This document shows positions 25,627-35,118 of a DNA stretch of 56,353 nt, one piece after another. Position 1 is the first letter of the stretch. Each line of letters opens with the position of its first letter. The notes under the pieces were generated by a model. That model saw nothing but the letters and a program-made list of their open reading frames with translations. It was not told the DNA's origin and ran no database searches. The position numbers and the translations under genes were made by a program. The DNA is from Flavobacteriales bacterium. GTDB lineage: Bacteria; Bacteroidota; Bacteroidia; Flavobacteriales_D; Crocinitomicaceae. The DNA lies in assembly GCA_947460825.1 (NCBI GenBank), contig CANHHA010000016.1, positions 1 through 56,353 of the forward strand. Reading direction: 5' to 3'.

Positions 25627-27099
25627 TTATTTTAAACTATAATTAGGAGCTTCTCGAGTGATGGTTACATCATGTGGGTGGGATTCTCTAACACCGGCAG
25701 AAGTAATTCGAACAAAACGTGCACCTTTTAAATCGGCGATTGATTTTGCTCCGCAATACCCCATACCAGCGCGTAAGCCACCTGTAATTTGGTACATCAC
25801 CTCTAAGAGTTGTCCTTTAAATGGAACACGGCCAGAAATACCTTCTGGTACTAATTTTTTAATATTTTCTTCACCGGATTGGAAATAGCGATCTTTTGAT
25901 CCCTTCTGCATCGCTTCTAGCGAACCCATTCCCCGATATGTTTTGAATTTACGACCTTCATAAATGATGGTTTCTCCGGGCGATTCTTCCACCCCTGCGA
26001 ACATTCCACCGAGCATTACACTATCAGCACCTGCTGCAATAGCCTTAACTATGTCACCCGTGTAGCGAATCCCTCCGTCTGCAATTACAGGCACACCGCT
26101 TCCTTCAATCGCTTTGGCAACTTCATTCACGGCGGTTAATTGAGGAACACCTACGCCCGCAATGATGCGTGTAGTGCAGATCGAACCCGGACCGATTCCC
26201 ACTTTAACGGCATCAGCTCCCGCCTCGACTAAAAAACGAGCAGCTTCGCCTGTAGCGATATTACCTACTACCACCTCTAAGGTTGGATAGATCTCTTTGA
26301 TTCCTTTTAATTGTAGTACAACTCCAGCGGTATGCGCATGAGCCGTATCAATGACTACTGCATCTACACCTGCCTCTACGAGGGCTTTTACACGCTCCAT
26401 GGTGTCATCGGCAATACCGATGGCAGCAGCCACTCGAAGGCGTCCTAAATTGTCTTTACAAGAAAGTGGATGTTCTTTCACTTTAATGATATCGCGGTAG
26501 GTAATTAAGCCAATCAATCTGCCCTCTAAATCAACCACGGGTAACTTCTCAATTCGATGCTGCTGGAGAATCGTTTCTGCCGTGGCTAAATCGGTTCCGT
26601 CTTTTGTAGTGATTAAATTGGTAGAGGTCATGACCTCTAGGATTGGTTTAGATAACTCGCGTTCAAAGCGCAAATCGCGGTTAGTTACAATGCCTTTCAA
26701 GCAGCGAATTTCATCAACCACAGGAATGCCGCCAATGCCATTCTCTTTCATCAACTCTAGGGCATCACCCACGGTAGCGGATTCAGACAGGGTGATTGGA
26801 TCAATGATCATCCCACTTTCAGAGCGCTTCACTTTACGCACTTCGATTGCCTGCTCCGCGATGGTCATGTTTTTATGGACTACTCCAATCCCCCCTTGTT
26901 GCGCAATAGCAATTGCCAAGCGATGCTCGGTAACAGTATCCATGGCGGAGGACACCACTGGCGCATTTACGATAATGTTTCTCGAGAAGCGACTTTGCAA
27001 GACGACCTCTCGAGGTAATACTTGAGAAAACGCAGGTACCAACAGCACATCATCGAACGTTAGGCCTTCAGTAATTTGAGTTAAATTAGTTAGTGACAT
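25627..27099 (-). CDS. guaB: IMP dehydrogenase
   Basis: A 490-residue enzyme that oxidises IMP to XMP with NAD, the committed step to GMP. The catalytic cysteine is in the loop GPGSICTTR (about 306-314), followed by the GGIRYTGD phosphate-binding region. The flap [12 protein letters not shown] is present. Two CBS domains interrupt the barrel at about 95-210, as in most IMPDHs. I use the ATG at 27097-27099, where the family start ([11 protein letters not shown]) follows in the usual position. A TATTTTTG element lies 27 nt upstream. The operon continues into two parvulins and moxR. Confidence 0.95.
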   Translation of the reverse strand: MSLTNLTQITEGLTFDDVLLVPAFSQVLPREVVLQSRFSRNIIVNAPVVSSAMDTVTEHRLAIAIAQQGGIGVVHKNMTIAEQAIEVRKVKRSESGMIIDPITLSESATVGDALELMKENGIGGIPVVDEIRCLKGIVTNRDLRFERELSKPILEVMTSTNLITTKDGTDLATAETILQQHRIEKLPVVDLEGRLIGLITYRDIIKVKEHPLSCKDNLGRLRVAAAIGIADDTMERVKALVEAGVDAVVIDTAHAHTAGVVLQLKGIKEIYPTLEVVVGNIATGEAARFLVEAGADAVKVGIGPGSICTTRIIAGVGVPQLTAVNEVAKAIEGSGVPVIADGGIRYTGDIVKAIAAGADSVMLGGMFAGVEESPGETIIYEGRKFKTYRGMGSLEAMQKGSKDRYFQSGEENIKKLVPEGISGRVPFKGQLLEVMYQITGGLRAGMGYCGAKSIADLKGARFVRITSAGVRESHPHDVTITREAPNYSLK

Positions 27100-27126
27100 G
27101 TTTGAATCTAAAGCAATAAATTCTCG

Positions 27127-27134
27127 CAAAAATA
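27127..27134 (-). promoter_or_regulatory. Minus-7 promoter element for guaB
   Basis: On the minus strand this reads TATTTTTG, a full match to TAnnTTTG, 27 nt before the guaB ATG. I find no TTG on that strand at the usual minus-33 distance. Confidence 0.5.
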
Positions 27135-27231
27135 CTAAATTTCAGGGGATTATTTTAGTGAAGGGAACTTGAAATGTTAATTAAATTAAAATCACCCTTT
27201 TCGTGCGCTTTTTTCATTAATCTTGTATTCT

Positions 27232-27864
27232 ATGAAATGGTTAACGCTTTGCCTCATATTGCTTATATCACTTGCCGTCAGGTCTCAGCGATCACACATA
27301 GACACGGCCAGTATGCTTCAAATCTCTGGGGTCATAATTGCGGAAGACAACCTAGAGCCGCTGCCGTATACGACGGTTTGGAATAAATCCATTCGAAAAG
27401 GGGTTATTTCTGATTATTACGGGTTTTTTACCTTGGTTTCCTTTCCTGGCGACACCTTGATCTTTAATTTTTATGGGTACGCAAGTTCGAGCTACATCAT
27501 ACCAGACACGTTATTGGACAATCGTTACAGCATCGTACACCTGATGCAAGCGGATACGTTGAACATGCCCGAGGTTGTTGTTCACCCGTGGCCATCTCGC
27601 GACGAATTTGCTCGGTATTTTGTAGAGATGCGGCCTTATGAAGACGCTATGCGTAGGGCTCAGCGAGAATTATCCGGAGAATCTTTGGCCTTTGTCGCCG
27701 CAAAAATGAGCAATGACGCTTCCCTCGCCTATGGATATGCTCAAAACCAGCGATTAACCAAACTGTACACCAATGGACAATTGCCAGCGAACAATTTGTT
27801 CAATCCCTATTCGTGGGCTAAATTAGTGCAAGATTGGAAAGCTGGAAAGCTCGGACGTCAGTGA
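27232..27864 (+). CDS. Secreted protein with carboxypeptidase-regulatory-like domain
   Basis: A protein of about 210 residues with a signal peptide (MKWLTLCLILLISLAVRSQ). A CarboxypepD_reg-like beta domain (about 30-110) follows, with the hallmark ISGVII, LPYTTVWN, GVISDYYGFFTLVSFPGDTL order. The C-terminal 100 residues are helical and basic, without a known motif. This domain arrangement is common in Bacteroidota periplasmic proteins of unknown role. I take the ATG at 27232; a TTG three codons earlier is less likely. Its end overlaps the opposing HD gene by 7 bp. Confidence 0.8.
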   Translation: MKWLTLCLILLISLAVRSQRSHIDTASMLQISGVIIAEDNLEPLPYTTVWNKSIRKGVISDYYGFFTLVSFPGDTLIFNFYGYASSSYIIPDTLLDNRYSIVHLMQADTLNMPEVVVHPWPSRDEFARYFVEMRPYEDAMRRAQRELSGESLAFVAAKMSNDASLAYGYAQNQRLTKLYTNGQLPANNLFNPYSWAKLVQDWKAGKLGRQ

Positions 27865-29102
27865 TGCCGAGGATAACACAAGAAGTATTTCTCAACGGGA
27901 TGTGCCAGGGCTGAAATATTCAGATTATCCGACGCTTTTGCCAAATCAATAACCTCACCGTTTTTCATGAGCAAGTTGATGTTTTGCTTATCGTTGGTAT
28001 AGGCTTTGTTCATCAATAAATCGTTGTAAACCAGATCATCTAAGCCTTCTGAATCCACATTGAAGTGATTGCGCACCAATTCTTTTTCGAGTGAAATGCG
28101 GTCAATTGGAAAGGGTTGTTTAGAAATTTCGATTTTGAACAAATTTCGATTCACCAACCCACTGCACAAAAGGGATAAAACTCGGTCCTCATGATGTTGC
28201 CATACTTTAATGGCTCCCCAAATGTCGTAATCATCCAATTGTGAAAACGCATCCAAATAGTGTGGATCCGATTGAAAATCACGTAACTTAACGTCTTGCT
28301 GAAGGAATAAAGTAAGGGCTGGAGAGGCAAAAAGCGGTACACCTTGTTTCGATAAGTGCTTTGCTCTTCGCAAGGCGTGGATCAACATATGCTCTGCCGC
28401 CACTACCGTTTTGTGAAGATATACTTGCCAATACATTAAACGCCGAGCCACAATGAACTTTTCTACCGAATAAATTCCTTTTTCTTCTAACACCAAATTA
28501 CCTTCATGCACCGCAAGCATCTCAATGAGACGATCTGAACCAATAATCCCTTCACTTACCCCACTGTAAAAACTATCGCGATTCAAATAATCTAAGCGAT
28601 CCATGTCGAGTTGACTTGAAACCAATTGATGCAAAAAAGGTTTCGCATATTCGTTTTTAAAAATCAAATTGGCCCTTCCCAGATCATCTCCGAATTCTTT
28701 GGACAAGCGTTCAATGAATAATCCACTTAAATCTTCATGGGTTACTCCATTGACGATATCGTATTCCAAGGCATGACTGAACGGACCATGTCCGATGTCG
28801 TGTAAGAGAATGGCTAACTTAACGGCGCGTTCTTCGTCCTCTGTAATCTCATTCCCTTTCCGACGAAGTACCGAAACGGCCAAGCCCATCAAGTGCATCG
28901 CTCCCAACACATGGGTATAACGTGTATGTTGAGCACCTGGATAGACCAAATGGGAAAGTCCTAATTGCATTATCCGACGAAGGCGCTGCATGTAGGGGTG
29001 ATTCAATACATCAAAAATCAACTCATCGGGAACTGCGATAAATCCATAAACCGGATCGTTTATGATTTTCTTTTTGTTGGAAGGATGAGAAAAAGTTGGC
29101 AA
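27858..29102 (-). CDS. HD-domain phosphohydrolase, dGTPase/SAMHD1-like
   Basis: A 414-residue metal-dependent phosphohydrolase. The HD signature is complete: His in TRYTHVLGAMH (about 60-70), HD in LLHDIGHGPFSHALEY (about 98-113), and the distal Asp in LDMDRLDYLNRD (about 165-176). This order is that of the dNTP triphosphohydrolase/SAMHD1-like group (YdhJ-type). Loss of triphosphate from dNTPs is the likely reaction. The start is TTG at 29100-29102, which fits the family opening KKKIINDPVYGFI. A TAAGTTTG element lies 25 nt upstream on the minus strand. porX is transcribed divergently. Confidence 0.88.
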   Translation of the reverse strand: MPTFSHPSNKKKIINDPVYGFIAVPDELIFDVLNHPYMQRLRRIMQLGLSHLVYPGAQHTRYTHVLGAMHLMGLAVSVLRRKGNEITEDEERAVKLAILLHDIGHGPFSHALEYDIVNGVTHEDLSGLFIERLSKEFGDDLGRANLIFKNEYAKPFLHQLVSSQLDMDRLDYLNRDSFYSGVSEGIIGSDRLIEMLAVHEGNLVLEEKGIYSVEKFIVARRLMYWQVYLHKTVVAAEHMLIHALRRAKHLSKQGVPLFASPALTLFLQQDVKLRDFQSDPHYLDAFSQLDDYDIWGAIKVWQHHEDRVLSLLCSGLVNRNLFKIEISKQPFPIDRISLEKELVRNHFNVDSEGLDDLVYNDLLMNKAYTNDKQNINLLMKNGEVIDLAKASDNLNISALAHPVEKYFLCYPRHH

Positions 29103-29149
29103 TTGCTTATTTTTACATTGAATACTGCAAACTTACTTAATTAAACGCA

Positions 29150-30691
29150 ATGGGTAAAATACTTTGGGCTGACGACGAGATCGACTTACTAAAACCGCAT
29201 ATCCTATTTCTAGAATCTAAGGGGTATTCCGTAGACCGTGTAACGAATGGCACGGATGCTATTGATAAAGCGGAAGAAAACGCGTACGATGTCATTTTCT
29301 TAGATGAGAACATGCCAGGAATCAGTGGTTTGGAAGCCTTATCCAAAATCAAGGAAACTAACCCCCTGGTGCCTGTGGTCATGATCACCAAAAGCGAGGA
29401 AGAATTCATTATGGAGGAGGCCATTGGAAGCAAAATCGCAGATTACCTCATCAAACCGGTAAACCCCAATCAAATATTGCTCAGCCTTAAGAAAATATTG
29501 CAGCAAACTCAGTTGGTAGCCCAAAAAACCAACGTTAACTACCAGCAGGAATTCCGTCAACTCGGCATGCAGTTAAACAACCGAATGGATGCCAATGAAT
29601 GGACAGAAATGCATCGTAAGTTGGTGTATTGGGAGTTGGAATTGGAACAAGCGGAAGACAAAGCCATGAAGGAAATCTTCGACATGCAGAAAAAAGAAGC
29701 GAATCAACTCTTTTGTGATTTCATTGAAGACAATTACCTGGATTGGTTGAACGGCACTGAAGATACGCCGTACATGTTACACAACATGATTCGAACGCGG
29801 GTATTGCCCAAAATCGGCAAGGAAAAATTGGCGGTATTGGTGATCGATAACTTGCGCTTCGACCAATGGAAAATATTGGAACCCCTGATCTCTAAATCGT
29901 ATCAAAAGGAAGAGGAGTATGTGATTTACTCCATATTACCTACGGCTACACACTATGCACGCAACGCATTTTTCGCTGGATTAATGCCCTCTGAAATCGA
30001 GAAGAAATTCCCGCAATACTGGCGCTATGAAGAAGACGAGGGAAGTAAAAATCAATTTGAAAAAGAATTGCTGGAGCAGCAACTTAAGCGATTAAGTAAG
30101 CAGTGTAAGTGGAGTTACCATAAAATCACAAACCTAGAAGCCGGTAAAAAACTTAACGAACAATTTAATCAAATCAAAGATAACGACGTGAACTTTGTAG
30201 TTTACAACTTTGTAGACATGCTCTCGCATGCTCGAACAGAAATGGAAATGATTCGAGAATTAGCCAGCGATGAGGCAGCTTATCGCTCCTTGACCAAATC
30301 ATGGTTTGAGCATTCCCCATTGCACGAATTGATCTTAAAATTCCGTGAAATTGGCGCACACCTGACCATCACTACTGACCATGGAACGGTAAAGGTGAAT
30401 AAACCAATAAAAATCGTCGGAGAACGCTCTACCAATAGCAACCTGCGCTATAAAGTTGGGCGTGGACTCAGTTATAATGCAAAAGAAGTATTTGTAGTGA
30501 ACAAGCCAACCGAGGCCTTTCTTCCCCAAATAAAACTTTCTAATGAGTACGTCTTTGCCCGAGAGGCAGATTTCTTTGTATACCCAAATAACTACAATCA
30601 CTTTGTGAATTATTACGGAAATACGTTTCAACACGGCGGGATTTCTATGGAAGAAATGCTCATACCCTACATCGAGTTGCAACCCAAGTAA
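29150..30691 (+). CDS. porX: PorX, T9SS regulator with receiver and PglZ domains
   Basis: A 513-residue two-domain protein. The N-terminal receiver (about 1-120) has its acidic pocket at D8-D9 and the phospho-acceptor D52 in IFLDENMP; the conserved Lys is in LIKPVNP. The C-terminal part (about 200-513) is a PglZ domain of the alkaline-phosphatase superfamily, with metal-site residues in VLVIDNLRFDQW and TITTDHGTV. PorX is known as a regulator of type IX secretion, partnered with the kinase PorY and the sigma factor SigP, and its PglZ domain has been reported to act on phosphoanhydride substrates. Its presence fits the T9SS cargo encoded in this window. Confidence 0.93.
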   Translation: MGKILWADDEIDLLKPHILFLESKGYSVDRVTNGTDAIDKAEENAYDVIFLDENMPGISGLEALSKIKETNPLVPVVMITKSEEEFIMEEAIGSKIADYLIKPVNPNQILLSLKKILQQTQLVAQKTNVNYQQEFRQLGMQLNNRMDANEWTEMHRKLVYWELELEQAEDKAMKEIFDMQKKEANQLFCDFIEDNYLDWLNGTEDTPYMLHNMIRTRVLPKIGKEKLAVLVIDNLRFDQWKILEPLISKSYQKEEEYVIYSILPTATHYARNAFFAGLMPSEIEKKFPQYWRYEEDEGSKNQFEKELLEQQLKRLSKQCKWSYHKITNLEAGKKLNEQFNQIKDNDVNFVVYNFVDMLSHARTEMEMIRELASDEAAYRSLTKSWFEHSPLHELILKFREIGAHLTITTDHGTVKVNKPIKIVGERSTNSNLRYKVGRGLSYNAKEVFVVNKPTEAFLPQIKLSNEYVFAREADFFVYPNNYNHFVNYYGNTFQHGGISMEEMLIPYIELQPK

Positions 30692-30731
30692 CTTTCGCTC
30701 ATTTAGAACTATTCTACATAATGGATTGTTG

Positions 30732-30739
30732 TACCTTTG
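30732..30739 (+). promoter_or_regulatory. Minus-7 promoter element abutting the sufS start
   Basis: TACCTTTG, a full TAnnTTTG match, ends 4 nt before the ATG of sufS. This implies a leader of only a few bases or none. Confidence 0.55.
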
Positions 30740-30743
30740 TACC

Positions 30744-31964
30744 ATGAGTGAATTTAATGTAAATCAAATCAGAACAGACTTTCCAATTCTGAAGGAGTCT
30801 GTTAACGGTAAACCCCTGATTTACTTTGATAACGGTGCAACCTCTCAAAAACCGAAGCCCGTTATAGAACGGATTTCTAGCTACTATACCCATGAAAACT
30901 CGAACGTTCATCGAGGCGTACATTTCTTGAGTGATCAAGCTACCAATGCCTACGAACAGGCAAGAACTACAATCGCACACTATATCAATGCCCCACGCAG
31001 CCAAGAAGTGATTTTCACCAAAGGAACTACAGACTCCATTAACACGGTGGCTTTCAGTATTGGGGAAACGCTCAAACCGGGAGATGAAGTTCTGATTTCC
31101 GGCATGGAACACCACTCGAATATTGTACCTTGGCAAATGCTCTGTGAGCGAAAAGGAACGGTATTAAAAGTAATTCCCGTAACTCCAAAAGGCACCTTAG
31201 ATTTAGACGCTTTCGATGCCCTACTGAGCGAGCGCACCAAATTATTAAGTATCATTCACATTTCGAATACCCTGGGCACCATCAACCCCGTGGAATACCT
31301 CATAGGAAAAGCGCATCAGGTAGGTGCTAAGGTATTGCTGGATGCCGCGCAGAGTATACAACACCTTCCGATAGACGTACAAGCCTTGGATTGCGATTTT
31401 TTAACCTTTTCTGGGCACAAGGTTTTTGGTCCAACCGGCATAGGGATTCTCTATGGAAAAAAAGAAGTCTTAGACCCTCTTCCACCTTATCAAGGCGGCG
31501 GAGACATGATTGATCAAGTGAGCTTTGAAAAGACTACGTACAACGGGTTACCTTTAAAATTTGAGGCGGGAACTCCAAACATAAGCGGTGCCATTGCCCT
31601 AGGTGCAGCATTCAACTACTTGACGTCTATTGATTTGCGCGGCGCATTTAAACACGAGCATACCTTGGGAACTTATTTGAGGGCCCGAATGCGTGAAATT
31701 CCAGGGGTTCGATTCATTGGAGAAGCACCGGAAACTAGCAGCACCTTGTCGTTTTTAATTGGTGACGTACATCCACTGGATTTAGGCACCTTACTCGATA
31801 AGCAAGGAATCGCTGTTCGTACAGGGCATCATTGTACGCAACCCCTGATGAAACAATTCAACATTCCGGGAACGGTACGTGCTTCGTTGGCATTTTACAA
31901 CACCACGGAAGAAATAGACCAATTCATCGTTGCCATAGAACGTTCAATGCACATGTTATCATGA
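30744..31964 (+). CDS. sufS: Cysteine desulfurase
   Basis: A 406-residue PLP enzyme of the SufS (group II) type that takes sulfur from cysteine for Fe-S clusters. The PLP lysine is in FSGHKVFGPTG. The persulfide cysteine is in RTGHHCTQP near the C-terminus, with the short loop expected of group II. The start is the ATG at 30744; an upstream in-frame extension would run through the promoter element and lacks family similarity. Its stop overlaps the sufE start (ATGA), showing coupled translation. Confidence 0.94.
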   Translation: MSEFNVNQIRTDFPILKESVNGKPLIYFDNGATSQKPKPVIERISSYYTHENSNVHRGVHFLSDQATNAYEQARTTIAHYINAPRSQEVIFTKGTTDSINTVAFSIGETLKPGDEVLISGMEHHSNIVPWQMLCERKGTVLKVIPVTPKGTLDLDAFDALLSERTKLLSIIHISNTLGTINPVEYLIGKAHQVGAKVLLDAAQSIQHLPIDVQALDCDFLTFSGHKVFGPTGIGILYGKKEVLDPLPPYQGGGDMIDQVSFEKTTYNGLPLKFEAGTPNISGAIALGAAFNYLTSIDLRGAFKHEHTLGTYLRARMREIPGVRFIGEAPETSSTLSFLIGDVHPLDLGTLLDKQGIAVRTGHHCTQPLMKQFNIPGTVRASLAFYNTTEEIDQFIVAIERSMHMLS

Positions 31965-32383
31965 GTAAATCCATCAACCAAATACAAGATGAAATCATTG
32001 AAGAATTTGAAATGTTTGATGATTGGATGGAAAAATATGAGTACATCATTGACTTAGGGAAGGAGCTTCCCTTAATAACCGAGGAAAAGAAAACCGAAGA
32101 TCGATTAATTCATGGATGCCAGTCGCGCGTTTGGGTAGCTTCAGAAATGACGGATACGCACTTAGTATTTACCGCAGATTCAGATGCCATCATTACCAAA
32201 GGGATCATTAGTTTATTAATTCGTGTTTTATCGAACCAAACCCCCAAAGATATTGTTACCAGTGAATTATACTTTATTGGAAAAATCGGACTACAAGAGC
32301 ATTTATCTCCAACGCGAGCGAATGGACTGGTAGGCATGATCAACCGATTAAAAAGCGACGGATTGAAGCAACTAACCCCATGA
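31961..32383 (+). CDS. sufE: SufE-like sulfur acceptor
   Basis: A 140-residue protein that accepts sulfur from SufS and stimulates it. The acceptor cysteine is in HGCQSRVW (about 50-57), followed by the ITKGIISLLIRVLS helix and the SPTRANGL signature. The ATG lies in the ATGA overlap with sufS, and its own stop overlaps the DUF59 gene start in the same way, so three genes are translated in series. The scaffold genes sufB, sufC and sufD are not in the window. Confidence 0.93.
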   Translation: MSKSINQIQDEIIEEFEMFDDWMEKYEYIIDLGKELPLITEEKKTEDRLIHGCQSRVWVASEMTDTHLVFTADSDAIITKGIISLLIRVLSNQTPKDIVTSELYFIGKIGLQEHLSPTRANGLVGMINRLKSDGLKQLTP

Positions 32384-32685
32384 TTGAACTAGAAAACGAA
32401 ATCGTAACCGTATTAAAAAGCATTTATGACCCCGAAATCCCTGTGGATGTCTTCGAATTGGGATTGATTTATGAAATCCGAATTTCTGATAGCAAGGAAG
32501 TTGATATCGACATGACCTTAACTTCCCCAAATTGTCCGGTTGCAGAGTCCTTACCGAAAGAGGTGGAGGACAAGGTAAAAGCGATGGAGGTTATCACGGA
32601 TTGTCGCGTTCATATTGTATTTGATCCTCCCTGGGATAAAGACATGATGTCTGAGGAAGCAAAATTAGAACTGGGCTTCCTGTAA
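32380..32685 (+). CDS. DUF59/MIP18-family Fe-S assembly protein (SufT-like)
   Basis: A 101-residue single-domain DUF59 protein. The diagnostic blocks are YDPEIPVDVFELGLIY (about 15-30) and MTLTSPNCPVAESLP (about 47-61), with the conserved cysteine. Such proteins help mature Fe-S enzymes, and its position as the third cistron after sufS-sufE supports this. The ATG overlaps the sufE stop by 4 bp. Its end meets the convergent lipoprotein gene with no bases between. Confidence 0.92.
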   Translation: MIELENEIVTVLKSIYDPEIPVDVFELGLIYEIRISDSKEVDIDMTLTSPNCPVAESLPKEVEDKVKAMEVITDCRVHIVFDPPWDKDMMSEEAKLELGFL

Positions 32686-33099
32686 TTAATTCATCTTCTT
32701 GAATACGTAGCGTAGTCGTTGTTGGGATTGTGCATCGTAATATTCAATTTCTAAATTCTTATTGGTAAGTACGAAAATCCGATTTTTTATCGTGTCTTGG
32801 GTTTGCACCCAATTCAATTCCGCATCATTGAGTTTTAATAGATAGCTGCCTTGAAGTGCCAAGGTATCCGCTACGGAACCTTGAAACGTTTGAAACGCTG
32901 CCGCAAGTTCGCCTTGAACGGATTGATCTGAAATCATGAGGATACCCGTTGGATTATAGTCAAAAAAAGAAAACCCATCCGCATCTTGCAGCTTCACCAT
33001 ATCAATAGCCCAGCTACCTTGCAAATACCGATTCAATCGACGTTCCTTGTTGCAAGAAAAAAACAGGAAGGCACTGAAACAAAGGACTGCGATTCTCAT
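32686..33099 (-). CDS. Small lipoprotein, lipocalin-like
   Basis: A 137-residue predicted lipoprotein. The signal peptide ends in a lipobox (FLFFSC, Cys about 16). The mature part starts KERRLNRYLQGSWAID and is a run of beta strands ending in RLRYVFKKM, which resembles the lipocalin-like domains of Bacteroidota lipoproteins (the G-W near the start is typical). The ligand is unknown. It is the last gene of the minus-strand DUF1800/DUF1501 series, 11 bp after the larger lipoprotein. Confidence 0.75.
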   Translation of the reverse strand: MRIAVLCFSAFLFFSCNKERRLNRYLQGSWAIDMVKLQDADGFSFFDYNPTGILMISDQSVQGELAAAFQTFQGSVADTLALQGSYLLKLNDAELNWVQTQDTIKNRIFVLTNKNLEIEYYDAQSQQRLRYVFKKMN

Positions 33100-33110
33100 G
33101 TGAACGAGGA

Positions 33111-34289
33111 TTATTTAGGAGTAACCAAGGATTCCAGATTGGGTTTAGAAAGCTTGATGGTTCCAATGCGGTTATAGCTGCCCATTACCCTGACTTGCGT
33201 TAAAATTAGCAATTCACCATAAGGCGTTTGGATCATATCGCTAGCTTTGATTGGAATATTTTTACTGATGTAGGTACCCGCTATCTTTTTACCGGTTTCA
33301 TCATACAGCTTCAAGGACAATTGATTGCTGCGTGTTGACGCGAGGAAGGCGCGATATTTAGTCCCTTTAATCGTTAGCTCTTTAATCAACACGGGCATTT
33401 CATGGTTTAATTCAGCATCTCCCTGCGCCTCGAGTGAAGTAGCCATCGAAACCGCGGTTGGATCCAAGCTAAGTTTAGGATTAAAAAACACGTAATCCCC
33501 GGAAACCCTAGAAATTCCATATTCATTGGAACCTAGTGGTTCAAGTTGGTTTATACCACCATTCAAGGCAGCGCCATTATACACCCCAGTAAACTGAAGG
33601 CTATTGTCTAAAAACACTGTAGAAAAGGAGTAATTATAAAATCCATTTACTACAAACCGATCTTTTTCCGGCGTAGACTTAATAAAAAATGGCCATTGCT
33701 TCCCGGTATGCATGACATGTTTGAGCAGATGTTCATCTACGTTCATCCCGATTCCTAAGGCTCCAACTCGAATTACGGTATCCAACGCGGTGCTTACTTC
33801 ATGTAGCCCCATCATTTGGGAAGACAAGGGACAACTCATGAGATACAGGTGATTTCCATTGTAATAGGCATGTACGGGATAACTCACTTCTTCCAGGGTG
33901 GATACAGGAACTACGGTTTGATTTGTTTCATCAATGCGCAGTATGCGTGTATTCAATTCAATGGGATCCATACACACCAGGTACAATTGTTCATTGATAT
34001 TTACCAAGGACGGCACGGCATTCACATAGGAATCAGGCAGCTCCAAATTCCATGAAAATACGCCATCTTTATCAATCTTCATCAACTGAATTCTCCACCC
34101 GTCAAATGCGCTCAATACAATGTAGCCATAGTCTTGGGACGACTTGATGATTGAAAGCGGCGTAAACGAACGGTTTCCATTTTGGTCGTCATAGATTTTC
34201 ACAAAAGGCAAAGAGGTCATGTCTTTTTTCTCGCAAGCAAGCAACAGTAAAAACAAACCCAAGGAACAAACGAAAGCAATACGTTTCAT
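33111..34289 (-). CDS. Lipoprotein with propeller-like repeats
   Basis: A 392-residue predicted lipoprotein with a signal peptide and lipobox LLLAC (Cys about 19). The mature chain is a sequence of beta-rich segments with recurring hydrophobic-Asp-Asn turns (IQLMKIDKDGVFSWN, TRILRIDETNQT), consistent with a beta-propeller. I do not recognise an enzyme motif. It begins 1 bp after the barrel gene, so it belongs to the same operon. A lipid anchor suggests it works at the outer membrane beside the barrel protein. Confidence 0.75.
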   Translation of the reverse strand: MKRIAFVCSLGLFLLLLACEKKDMTSLPFVKIYDDQNGNRSFTPLSIIKSSQDYGYIVLSAFDGWRIQLMKIDKDGVFSWNLELPDSYVNAVPSLVNINEQLYLVCMDPIELNTRILRIDETNQTVVPVSTLEEVSYPVHAYYNGNHLYLMSCPLSSQMMGLHEVSTALDTVIRVGALGIGMNVDEHLLKHVMHTGKQWPFFIKSTPEKDRFVVNGFYNYSFSTVFLDNSLQFTGVYNGAALNGGINQLEPLGSNEYGISRVSGDYVFFNPKLSLDPTAVSMATSLEAQGDAELNHEMPVLIKELTIKGTKYRAFLASTRSNQLSLKLYDETGKKIAGTYISKNIPIKASDMIQTPYGELLILTQVRVMGSYNRIGTIKLSKPNLESLVTPK

Positions 34290-34290
34290 A

Positions 34291-35118
34291 CTACCATTTT
34301 TTATGGATTGGAACCATGAGCGTTAGCATGATGTCCATGGTTAACAAATTGAATTTATCTTGTACATCAAGGTATTCAGAAGCCATTCCGGTGTAATCTG
34401 AATAGCGTTCAAACGGATCAATGGTGGTTCGAAGGCCATAGCGTATATTACCAGATAGCGAAATCGCAAACTGTTCTCGGTAATAAGAAATCCCAGCTCC
34501 ACCAACCGCATATACATTAAATCGATTCAAATGTGCTGTCATTTCCGACACATTGGATGAAACGGCGGTTTTACGATCCACAGAGCGATCCACTTGGTTA
34601 TCTGTATAAATTTGCTTGCTCGCAAAATAGGCAATGTCGGCAGACAACCCTGCTTGAATAAAGGGAGACCATCTTCGAGCGGAAAAATCCATGCGGGCAA
34701 GGATTGGAATTCGAATGTTGTTGATTTTTTGACGGTGCAAAAATTCCTTGTAGACCTCACCTCCGGTAATGGTATCTGACCAATGGTAATTATTCATGTA
34801 ATTGTACCGTTGAGTTTGAAAACACGGCTGACTTACGACGGAAAACAATTTGGTAAACGCAAAGGAAAAATGTAATCCATAAATACCTCCACCGTGTTGG
34901 AATAGGTTACCATATTTCTTGTCAAAATTCTCATTTGCCGACTGAGGCGTAGTTTCCATGAGGCTAAATCGTTCCTGAATGATGGGTTGTGTAAAACCGG
35001 AGCCCATCGTTACGCCGAAGAAATATCGATCCTTTCGGTATTGATGCTTTCTGCTCTGAGCTTCAACCTGAACGGAAATTAGCAGCATTAAAATCCCAAC
35101 AAACCACGGCAACTTCAT
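34291..35118 (-). CDS. Outer-membrane beta-barrel protein (PorT-like type)
   Basis: A 275-residue protein with a signal peptide (about 1-20, ending VEAQ) and amphipathic beta strands throughout, including the closing MDIMLTLMVPIHKKW. It resembles the PorT/OmpA-like eight-strand barrels grouped as outer-membrane beta-barrel proteins in Bacteroidota. The family assignment is by pattern only. Its ATG overlaps the stop of the DUF1501 gene by 4 bp, so the barrel and the secreted protein are translated together. It may be a surface receptor or anchor for the DUF1501/DUF1800 pair, which is inference. Confidence 0.75.
   Translation of the reverse strand: MKLPWFVGILMLLISVQVEAQSRKHQYRKDRYFFGVTMGSGFTQPIIQERFSLMETTPQSANENFDKKYGNLFQHGGGIYGLHFSFAFTKLFSVVSQPCFQTQRYNYMNNYHWSDTITGGEVYKEFLHRQKINNIRIPILARMDFSARRWSPFIQAGLSADIAYFASKQIYTDNQVDRSVDRKTAVSSNVSEMTAHLNRFNVYAVGGAGISYYREQFAISLSGNIRYGLRTTIDPFERYSDYTGMASEYLDVQDKFNLLTMDIMLTLMVPIHKKW

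Noticed and set aside
29150-30691. PglZ domain as evidence of a BREX phage-defence system
   Set aside because: The PglZ domain is fused to a receiver as in PorX, and no brxC, pglX or other BREX gene lies in the window.
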